From: Vicinamibacterales bacterium
GTDB lineage: Bacteria > Acidobacteriota > Vicinamibacteria > Vicinamibacterales > Fen-181
DNA: 61,819 bases
Direction: 5' to 3'
NCBI GenBank assembly: GCA_036504215.1
Contig: DASXVO010000061.1
Coordinates: 1-61,819, forward strand
Part shown: in pieces, positions 15,888-22,062 of the stretch
Numbering within the stretch: position 1 is the stretch's first letter
Layout: each line of letters begins with the position of its first letter
The notes under the pieces: model-generated
Database searches by the model: none
What the model saw: only the letters and a program-made list of their open reading frames with translations
Told to the model about the DNA's origin: nothing
Made by a program: the position numbers and the translations under genes

Positions 15888-17348
15888 ATGTTGAGACAGA
15901 GACTGATACTGACGGTATTCGTGGTTACGGCGATGGGCCGTCTTGCGGTGGGCCAGGCGCCGGGTGCCACTGCCGTCGGCCCCGTGCGGGGCGAGTGGAC
16001 GGCCCAGGTCTTCAGCGACGAGATCCACCTTCAGTTGAGGACGGGGGATGTGGAACGCCGCCGCGAACAGGATAGTCGATGGCGGGGCGAATGGAACTTC
16101 GGCCAGTCCTACCCGCTGGCGGCCCTCGCCGGGCTCCCGAGCGGTGGCGAGCACCTGACGGCGGAGAACATCCAGTTCGAGATGAGCCGCGAGGCAGGCA
16201 CGCTGCACTTCCAGGGCAGCTTCAGGGAGGGCCGCGGCGCGGGGTTGTTCAGCTTCAGTCCGCGCGCCGCGTACGAAGGTGAGATGAAGGCGCTCGGCTA
16301 CACGCTCACCGACCAATCGGCGGCCGGGTCGTTCCGCATGGCGGCGTTCGACATCGGACCGCGCCTCATCGGGGAGCTCAAGTCTCTCGGCTTTGCGAAC
16401 CTCCCGCTCGACATGGTCGTGCGGATGCGCACCCACGGCGCCGGCACCGAGTACATCAAGGAACTGCGGGCGCTCGGCTATCGAGACCTCACCGCCGAGA
16501 CGATTGTCCGCGCACGCGACCACGGCGCGACGGCCTCCTACGTGCGCGACCTCCAGGCGGCCGGCTACAAGGATCTGCCGCTCGATCAGGTCATCCGGGT
16601 GCGGGATCACGGCGTGACCAAGGAGGTCATCGAGGCGTATCGAGCCGCCGGCTACAAGGACCTGCCTCTGGACCAGCTCGTCCGTACGCGGGATCACGGC
16701 GTGACCAAGGAGTACATCGAAGCGCTGACGGCAAGTGGTTACAAGGGGCTCCCGCTCGACCAGATCGTTCGCATCAGGGACCACGGCGTGACGAAGTCGT
16801 TCATCGATGAGATGGCAGCGGCCGGCTACAAAGGGCTGACGATCGACGAACTGGTCGATGCGCGCGACCACGGGGTCACGCCGGAATTCAGCCGCGAGCT
16901 GAAAGCCATGGGCTTCGCCGTGCCACCGCTGGAGGGTCTCCGCCGACTGCGGGACCGCGGGTTGACTCCCTCCTACATCCGAGACCTTCGCTCGCTCGGC
17001 TACGACAAGCTGACACTCGACGAGTGCGTGATGCTCCGTGAGCGGGGCGTGACGTCCGGCTACATCAAGGAACTGGCCGGCCATGGCTACCAGAAGCTCC
17101 CGGTGGCCGACTTGGTGGAACTGCGCGAGCACGGCGTGACGCCGGACTACGTCGCCGACCTGAAGGATCTCGGGTACAAGTCGCTGTCGGTCAGCGAACT
17201 CGTCCGTCTTCGCGATCACGGCATCGGCCCGAGTTTCATTCGCCGGGTGCAGGAGCACGGCTACAAGAACGTCTCCCCAGACGAGTTGATTCGCCTCCGG
17301 TCGCAGGGCATCGTCAGGAACGACAGCCACTCTCCGCGGAGTCGCTGA
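15888..17348 (+). CDS. Exported protein of 29-residue repeats
   Basis: 486 residues with a signal peptide (MLRQRLILTVFVVTAMGRLAVG). From about residue 165 to the end there are roughly eleven units of 29 residues, consensus DHGVT-x2-YI-x2-L-x-A-x-GYK-x-LPLDQLVRLR. The two most similar units are 87 bases apart (16605 and 16692). Such repeats, probably helical solenoid, occur in Acidobacteriota exported proteins and after M56/BlaR-type peptidases. The gene is divergent from the ECF operon, suggesting it is a target. Function unknown; a protein-binding scaffold is likely. Confidence 0.75.
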   Translation: MLRQRLILTVFVVTAMGRLAVGQAPGATAVGPVRGEWTAQVFSDEIHLQLRTGDVERRREQDSRWRGEWNFGQSYPLAALAGLPSGGEHLTAENIQFEMSREAGTLHFQGSFREGRGAGLFSFSPRAAYEGEMKALGYTLTDQSAAGSFRMAAFDIGPRLIGELKSLGFANLPLDMVVRMRTHGAGTEYIKELRALGYRDLTAETIVRARDHGATASYVRDLQAAGYKDLPLDQVIRVRDHGVTKEVIEAYRAAGYKDLPLDQLVRTRDHGVTKEYIEALTASGYKGLPLDQIVRIRDHGVTKSFIDEMAAAGYKGLTIDELVDARDHGVTPEFSRELKAMGFAVPPLEGLRRLRDRGLTPSYIRDLRSLGYDKLTLDECVMLRERGVTSGYIKELAGHGYQKLPVADLVELREHGVTPDYVADLKDLGYKSLSVSELVRLRDHGIGPSFIRRVQEHGYKNVSPDELIRLRSQGIVRNDSHSPRSR

Positions 17349-17419
17349 GGGTGTCGGATTCGAGGGTCGGGCGGGGAGTTCGGGGACCGGCGCGCCGGTC
17401 GGGGACGCTGGGGCCGAGG

Positions 17420-17448
17420 TTGCTGATCGCGCCTGGAGTTGTTACGAT
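17420..17448 (+). promoter_or_regulatory. Sigma-70-type promoter candidate for the thioesterase gene
   Basis: TTGCTG (17420-17425), 17-base spacer, TACGAT (17443-17448); about 48 bases before the thioesterase ATG. Confidence 0.45.
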
Positions 17449-17495
17449 CAGTGGTCGTTCGTGCCCCGTGGTTTCGGTCTTCGGCTCGCACTCCC

Positions 17496-18023
17496 ATGCC
17501 CAACCCAGTGACTCGCAAGCAACCCAACTCACGGATGTGCCTCGTCTGCGGCCTCAAGAACGACGGCGGCCTGAATGCGTCGTTCTACGAAACCGGCCGA
17601 GGTGAGCTCGTTGCGCTGTTCACCCCTCGCGACGAGCATCAGAGTTACCCCGGACGCCTCCACGGCGGCATGATCACCGCGATTCTCGACGAGACCATCG
17701 GGCGCGCGATCATGATGAAGTACGAGGAGGAGGTGTGGGGCGTGACCGTCGAATTCACCACGCGCTTCAAGAAGCCGGTTCCGCTGGGCGTCGAGTTGCG
17801 GGTGGTCGGACGGATCGTGAGCGAGGCCGGACGCCAGTTCGAAGGCACCGGGGAAGTGCTGCTGCCGGACGGTGAGGTGGCCGCCACCGGCGTCGGCAAG
17901 TACGTCAAGCTGCCGCTCGACCGGATCGCGGACTTCGATGCCGAGGTACAAGAATGGCGTGTGGTCCGCACCGACGCGGACCCGGCGGAGATTGCGCTTC
18001 CGGACGCGAACTCCCAAACCTAG
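17496..18023 (+). CDS. Hotdog-fold thioesterase (PaaI-like)
   Basis: 175 residues. The hotdog signature HGGMITAILDETIGRAI (about residues 60-76) includes the catalytic-type HGG and the downstream acidic residue; strands VTVEFTTRFKKPVPLGVELRVVGRI follow. Such enzymes hydrolyse acyl-CoA thioesters in the cytoplasm. The N-terminus has a CLVCGLKN segment seen in many members. Its TAG stop interlocks with the TAG of the opposite gene in one CTAG. Confidence 0.85.
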   Translation: MPNPVTRKQPNSRMCLVCGLKNDGGLNASFYETGRGELVALFTPRDEHQSYPGRLHGGMITAILDETIGRAIMMKYEEEVWGVTVEFTTRFKKPVPLGVELRVVGRIVSEAGRQFEGTGEVLLPDGEVAATGVGKYVKLPLDRIADFDAEVQEWRVVRTDADPAEIALPDANSQT

Positions 18024-19195
18024 ACAGTTTCCTTCACTGGCTCTTCTTCGGCTTCGGCCTCCTCCGGTTCCTCCATGCGGTGGACGTGGGGGTGCCGCAC
18101 GAGGTGCATGTCCATCTCAGCCGATTCGGTCGGGGCGGCCAGGCGCACCGAGTACCACAGAGCGAACAGAACGACCGCGAGCGCGGTGAGGCCGAGCACG
18201 ACCAGCAACGACGTGGCTTCGGCCCGCACCGGAGCAAAGAGTTCTTCGTCGGCCTGTGAGACCGCGACGAGCCAGTTGAGATGCGGGTAGCTTGCCTTGA
18301 GCTGGCTCGCGGCCACACCGACCAGACGGGCGGAGCCGTCAGCCGCTGTGGCGCCGAAGTGCAGCGGCCCCTGCGGCTGGCCCTGCTGGATGGCGGCCAG
18401 CCGTTCACGAAGCATGTCGGCCGCGAAGAAACGGGCGTTCGCGGCGATCGGACGGAGGCCCAGCACGAACGAGCCATCCTCGTGGAGCAGGACCGCATCG
18501 CCCGTCTGTCCCATCCTCACGCCGCCCAATAGCGCGCCGACCTCTCGAATATCGGCCACCGCCTTCAGCACGCCGACCACCGACCCACCCGCCGGATCCT
18601 CGACCGGGGCCACGATCTCGATGCCCCAGCTCCGCGAGCTGTCGTCATACCGCGCGTCCCCCACGACCAGATGGCCGCGGACGCCATCGCCGAACCCCTC
18701 CCGCCACCATGGTTCGTCGGATTGCAGGTAGTTGCTGGTCGTGCCTGAGGCCGCCACGAGGCGGCCGTACCGATCCGTCAGCAGGAGTTCGCGATAGATC
18801 GGATTGATCGCCGCGACGTCCGCGAGGAAGCCCGAGGTCTTGTTTCCGAGGATCGCCCGGACGGTCGGCGGGGGTGCGCCCGCTTGCTGCCAGTCGCGGT
18901 CGTACACCAGCGCGGCGTTGCGATCGAACGCCTGCCGGCTGTCCGCGGCCGCAGCGTCACGCACCTGGGGAATGCGAGCCAGCACCGTGGCATCGATGAT
19001 GCGGCGGTAGACGTAGGCATCGACGGAGGCGGCCGTCTGGTCCGCCACCTGGCGAAGGTGGAGACCCCACGCGTCCCGCAGGCGTGCCTGGCCGACGCCG
19101 AGCACCAGGTAGCTGGCCACGACCAGCATCCCGAGGCCGACGACCAGGAACGCCGTAAAAACACGAAGATTCATCCGGAGAGTGGCAGGGCGCAC
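18020..19195 (-). CDS. Membrane protein with an extracytoplasmic cache-type sensor domain
   Basis: 391 residues. One membrane helix near the N-terminus (VFTAFLVVGLGMLVVASYLVL), a large outer domain resembling a double cache sensor (PIYRELLLTDRYGRLVAASG, WWREGFGDG, SRSWGIEIVAPV, GVLKAVADI), and a second helix (LLVVLGLTALAVVLFALWY). The cytoplasmic tail is short, acidic and His/Glu-rich with no kinase, methyl-acceptor or GGDEF output domain. The GTG at 19195 has AAGGAGGG five bases upstream and is preferred over ATG 19174. How it signals is unclear. Confidence 0.75.
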   Translation of the reverse strand: MRPATLRMNLRVFTAFLVVGLGMLVVASYLVLGVGQARLRDAWGLHLRQVADQTAASVDAYVYRRIIDATVLARIPQVRDAAAADSRQAFDRNAALVYDRDWQQAGAPPPTVRAILGNKTSGFLADVAAINPIYRELLLTDRYGRLVAASGTTSNYLQSDEPWWREGFGDGVRGHLVVGDARYDDSSRSWGIEIVAPVEDPAGGSVVGVLKAVADIREVGALLGGVRMGQTGDAVLLHEDGSFVLGLRPIAANARFFAADMLRERLAAIQQGQPQGPLHFGATAADGSARLVGVAASQLKASYPHLNWLVAVSQADEELFAPVRAEATSLLVVLGLTALAVVLFALWYSVRLAAPTESAEMDMHLVRHPHVHRMEEPEEAEAEEEPVKETV

Positions 19196-19309
19196 GTCGT
19201 CCCTCCTTGTGGGATCCGAGGGAAAAGGGACCCGTACGAGGCAAGAGCGTGTCTCCAATGTCGAACTGGAGACGGCCCCTGTCAAGGGGTGCGACCGCCG
19301 GAAGCTCGA

Positions 19310-19530
19310 CTATTCGTAGCGGAGCGCCCTCAGCAGGTCCGCCGCCGTGACGCGGCGCGCGGGCAGATAGCAGGCGATCGCCGCCACGACAGTCAGCAGG
19401 ACCGCCACCCCGACGATGGTCGTCGGATCGTGGGCCGCCACCACCCCGATGGCGAGGCCGGCGAACACGGGCCGCAGTCCCTGCACCACCAGCATCTGTT
19501 GCACGTCTCCGGGGCGCGCGCCGAGCGCCC
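19310..19530 (-). pseudogene. Remnant of an ADOP/MacB-type permease (C-terminal fragment)
   Basis: Minus-strand reading gives ALGARPGDVQQMLVVQGLRPVFAGLAIGVV, a short join, then VGVAVLLTVVAAIACYLPARRVTAADLLRALRYE and stop. This is the C-terminus of FtsX-like permeases of the ADOP/MacB family that abound in Acidobacteriota. The usual segment between them (the LL-x-LLFGV type helix) is missing, and nothing upstream encodes the remaining part of a permease of about 800 residues. It is therefore a decayed, internally deleted fragment. The 19196-19309 stretch holds no other gene. Confidence 0.7.
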
Positions 19531-19543
19531 TATCTTCGTCCCC

Positions 19544-19572
19544 TTGCACGGATTTGGCGTCGAGAGGATAAT
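19544..19572 (+). promoter_or_regulatory. Sigma-70-type promoter for the sigma-54 activator gene
   Basis: TTGCAC (19544-19549), 17-base spacer, GATAAT (19567-19572), a close consensus match. Transcription would start near 19579 and run into the activator gene. It overlaps the start of the permease remnant region on the other strand. Confidence 0.6.
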
Positions 19573-19649
19573 GGCGCGTTGCCGACCTAGTCTGGGTGTT
19601 GTGGCTCGCCGGGAACCCGGTTGGCCGTGTTCGAGGACCGAGGTGCGCC

Positions 19650-20909
19650 ATGGCCCTCTCCACCGGTCAGGACCCTCGTGGTTCTCGCGTCCGAGGACTC
19701 CCTGGGACAGTTCTGCACATGCCGAGTGTTGGGAACCCTGACCTGCTCCGGCCGTTGCCGCATACGCGCCCGCTGGGATTCCCAGACAGGCTGCCGCCCG
19801 ATCCGTCATCCACCATCCATGGTGCGTACAGCGAGGTCGCGCTTCGCGCCCGACACCTCGCGATCGAGGAGTGGGGAGCGGGGCGGGCCGTGGACATGAT
19901 CGGACAGCACCCGAGCTTCGTGGGCCTTCTCGCGCGCCTGCAGAAGGTCGCGGCCTACGACGAACCCGTGCTCATTACCGGGGAGAGTGGAACCGGCAAG
20001 GAGTCACTCGCACAGGCCATCTACCTGCTGAGCCCGCGACGAACGAAGCCCTACGTCTCTGTGAACTGCCCGCAGTACCAGGACGGCAACCTCACGGTCA
20101 GCGAACTGTTCGGGCACCGGAAGGGCAGCTTCACCGGCGCCATTGCCGATCGCAAGGGCTGCTTCGAGACCGGCGACGGCGGGGTCGTATTCCTCGACGA
20201 GATTGCGGATCTGCACATGAGCGCGCAGGTCATGTTGCTGCGCGCACTCGCGTCCGGGGAGTTCCAACCGCTCGGTGCCGACTTCCGCACGACGGTGAAC
20301 GTCAGGGTTGTGGCGGCCACCAACCGTCCGCTCGAGCAGTTGATGGTGGCGCAGCAGTTCCGCCACGACCTGTTCTTCCGGCTGCACTACTTCATGCTCA
20401 AGGTGCCACCGCTGCGCGAGCGCGGCGACGACTGGCTGTTCCTGCTGGACTACGCGCTCTTCCGCCTCCATCAGAAGTACGGCGTGGCGAAGAAGTTCTC
20501 CCGAGAGTCGCTCGACCTGCTGACGCCGTACCACTGGCCCGGCAACGTGCGCCAGGTGATCAGCGTGGCGACGATGGGATATGCGCTGGCCGACGGCGAC
20601 ACGATCAACCCACCCGATTTCGAGGCGCAACTCGGCTTCGGCGGCCTGAGCCGCGACGACTCGGCCGACGATCTGTTCGAGCGCGTGGTCGTCGGTGGCG
20701 GGGATTTCTGGACGGCGATCCACACGCCGTTCATGGAACGGGAACTCAACCGCTCGCAGGTGCGGGCGTTCGTGAAGAAAGGGCTTGCGGAGACTCGTGG
20801 CAGTTACCGTGACCTCCTGGTGCTTCTGCGCATCCCGACGTCCGACTACCAGCGGTTCATGGATTTTCTGCGGCATCACGACTTGAAACCCGACGGCGAC
20901 GTCCGGTAA
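19650..20909 (+). CDS. Sigma-54-dependent transcriptional activator (AAA+ enhancer-binding protein)
   Basis: 419 residues. The AAA+ domain starts near residue 85; Walker A GESGTGKE (111-118, Lys117), the sigma-54 contact loop GSFTGA (a variant of GAFTGA), Walker B GGVVFLDEIADL, and sensor region AATNRPLEQL. The C-terminal 45 residues (ETRGSYRDLLVLLRIPTSDY) resemble a Fis-type helix-turn-helix. There is no receiver, GAF or PAS domain; the first 80 residues are unrecognised. ATG 19650 has GAGGT five bases upstream; ATG 19719 is possible. A near-consensus -24/-12 promoter downstream at 21590 is the obvious target. Confidence 0.88.
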   Translation: MALSTGQDPRGSRVRGLPGTVLHMPSVGNPDLLRPLPHTRPLGFPDRLPPDPSSTIHGAYSEVALRARHLAIEEWGAGRAVDMIGQHPSFVGLLARLQKVAAYDEPVLITGESGTGKESLAQAIYLLSPRRTKPYVSVNCPQYQDGNLTVSELFGHRKGSFTGAIADRKGCFETGDGGVVFLDEIADLHMSAQVMLLRALASGEFQPLGADFRTTVNVRVVAATNRPLEQLMVAQQFRHDLFFRLHYFMLKVPPLRERGDDWLFLLDYALFRLHQKYGVAKKFSRESLDLLTPYHWPGNVRQVISVATMGYALADGDTINPPDFEAQLGFGGLSRDDSADDLFERVVVGGGDFWTAIHTPFMERELNRSQVRAFVKKGLAETRGSYRDLLVLLRIPTSDYQRFMDFLRHHDLKPDGDVR

Positions 20910-20930
20910 TTGCGGCTGGTCTGAAAGCGC

Positions 20931-20959
20931 TTGCTTTCTGCCGCCGTTGGGCTTATAAA
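20931..20959 (+). promoter_or_regulatory. Sigma-70-type promoter for the lipoprotein gene
   Basis: TTGCTT (20931-20936), exactly 17 bases, TATAAA (20954-20959); transcription would start near 20966, about 20 bases before the lipoprotein ATG, which has AGGGAG upstream. Confidence 0.6.
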
Positions 20960-20984
20960 CCAGACCACTGCGAGGGAGCCAACC

Positions 20985-21386
20985 ATGATCCAAGTTGCGC
21001 GTCTGGCGTGTGCGACGGCCGCAGCCCTCGTCGCTGCAGTGGCGATAACGGCCTGCAGCCAGGTGACCGGCCCCTCGTTGACCGTCTCCATCGAGACGCG
21101 GCAGCTGGCGCCATCGTCCACCGCGGTGGCGAATGCGGATACGATCTGCTGTTGCCACGTGCGGGGAACGGTCAAGAACACGTCCTCCATTCCCGTGCAC
21201 GTCGACATCCGGTTCCACGTCAAGGATTCGAGCGGCAACGATTTCACAGCGCTCGACTGGGTGCGCGACATCCCGGCGGGCGGGTCGAAGCCCTACGACG
21301 CAGCCGGCATCATCGCGCCGTGCAAACAGGTGACCACGATCACCAACGATCCGCTCGCGTACGGCCTTTACTCGTTGCCCAACTGA
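20985..21386 (+). CDS. Small predicted lipoprotein
   Basis: 133 residues. A lipoprotein signal peptide ends ITACS (lipobox with Cys near residue 22). The mature part holds a CCC run and a later Cys and reads like one small beta-sandwich (VRGTVKNTSSIPVHVDIRFHVKDSSGNDF, then DWVRDIPAGGSKPYDA), similar to FxLYD/DUF3426-type domains. It sits between the sigma-54 activator and the RiPP precursor with its own promoter. A role as immunity or anchoring protein for the peptide is possible from position only. Confidence 0.7.
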   Translation: MIQVARLACATAAALVAAVAITACSQVTGPSLTVSIETRQLAPSSTAVANADTICCCHVRGTVKNTSSIPVHVDIRFHVKDSSGNDFTALDWVRDIPAGGSKPYDAAGIIAPCKQVTTITNDPLAYGLYSLPN

Positions 21387-21492
21387 CGCCGAGCCGGTCC
21401 CGCCCGTCACGTCATCTACTTGCGATACGACGACCGTGGCTCCGTACGCCGTCGCGCCGCGGCCTCCGACCTGCGGCCGATTACAGCTTGCT

Positions 21493-21527
21493 GGAGGTGG
21501 GGCGCGCCAGAATGGCGCCCCGCCTCC
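21493..21527 (+). terminator. Strong hairpin between the lipoprotein and the RiPP operon
   Basis: Thirteen-pair stem with one G-U pair, GGAGGTGGGGCGC (21493-21505) and GCGCCCCGCCTCC (21515-21527), nine-base loop, then AAAG. It lies about 105 bases after the lipoprotein stop and 63 bases before the -24 element, so it would insulate the RiPP promoter from upstream transcription. No T-run is present. Confidence 0.5.
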
Positions 21528-21538
21528 AAAGTCGAGGC

Positions 21539-21554
21539 TGTCGGCACGCTGACA
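21539..21554 (+). promoter_or_regulatory. Candidate enhancer site for the sigma-54 activator
   Basis: TGT-N10-ACA with near-symmetric arms TGTCGGC and GCTGACA (one mismatch, two-base centre). It lies about 70 bases upstream of the start predicted from the -24/-12 element, the usual range for enhancer-binding proteins. The pattern resembles NifA-type sites, but the real binding motif of this activator is unknown. Confidence 0.35.
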
Positions 21555-21589
21555 CAGGATATCCATAGGGCTTTCTCGACATTGCAGAT

Positions 21590-21605
21590 GGGCACGCCAG
21601 TTGCT
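21590..21605 (+). promoter_or_regulatory. Sigma-54 (-24/-12) promoter of the RiPP operon
   Basis: GGGCACG-N4-TTGCT against consensus TGGCACG-N4-TTGCW, with invariant GG (21591-21592) and GC (21603-21604) exactly ten bases apart. Predicted start near 21616, giving a leader of about 60 bases with a small hairpin (CGGCTG/CAGCCG, 21625-21640) before the precursor ATG. The activator encoded just upstream supports it. Confidence 0.8.
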
Positions 21606-21676
21606 ATGGGTCTGTCCGACATCGCGGCTGGATTCAGCCGTCAAACCCCCAACCATGTTATGCGTGGAGGTGAAGC

Positions 21677-21982
21677 ATGACCGTTACCCGTGGACAGCTG
21701 CTGGACAAAATCGTTGAGCAGGCAGAGAGCAACCCGAAGTACTACGATCAGCTCGTCAAGGATCCGCGTGGCTTGATGTCCCGTCAGCTCGGGACCGCGA
21801 TCCCGAACAACGTCAACATCAAGGTCATCGAGGAGACGGCTGACACGTACTACTTGGTGCTGCCCTACAAGCCCAAGGAAGGCGCCGAACTGAGCGATTC
21901 GGATCTCGAGAAGGTCGCCGGCGGATTCCTGGACAAGACCTGCCAGGACAGCGTCCTGTCCACCGTGGTCAACCTGGGCTAG
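21677..21982 (+). CDS. NHLP-leader RiPP precursor peptide
   Basis: 101 residues. The leader is of the nitrile hydratase alpha-subunit-like (NHLP) family: YYDQLVKDPRGLMSRQLG, then IPNNVNIKVIEETADTYYLVLP. It ends ELSDSDLEKVAGG, with the double glycine at 82-83 that a C39 peptidase would cleave. The predicted core is FLDKTCQDSVLSTVVNLG (84-101): one Cys89, Thr88 and Thr96, Ser92 and Ser95, one Lys87. With one cysteine only one (methyl)lanthionine can form. GGAGGTG sits five bases before ATG. It is followed after 80 bases by the LanM gene and is transcribed from the sigma-54 promoter. Confidence 0.92.
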   Translation: MTVTRGQLLDKIVEQAESNPKYYDQLVKDPRGLMSRQLGTAIPNNVNIKVIEETADTYYLVLPYKPKEGAELSDSDLEKVAGGFLDKTCQDSVLSTVVNLG

Positions 21983-22062
21983 CCTCGCACGTTCTGGCGG
22001 CTCGCGGACGCCACCGTGCGTCCGCGAGCGCCCATCCGTTCCCACCTCTCGGAGCCTCCCTC

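Noticed and set aside
16400-17300. Regular 87-base DNA repeats suggestive of a CRISPR or minisatellite.
   Set aside because: The repeats are in frame, degenerate at third positions and encode a clear 29-residue protein repeat; no spacer structure.
20910-20940. A possible -24/-12 sigma-54 element before the lipoprotein gene.
   Set aside because: The GG and GC dinucleotides are 13 bases apart instead of ten; a good TTGCTT-N17-TATAAA promoter is present instead.
21677-21982. Nitrile hydratase alpha subunit fragment.
   Set aside because: The NHLP leader resembles that enzyme only in its N-terminal part; length, GG site and neighbouring LanM/C39 genes fit a RiPP precursor.
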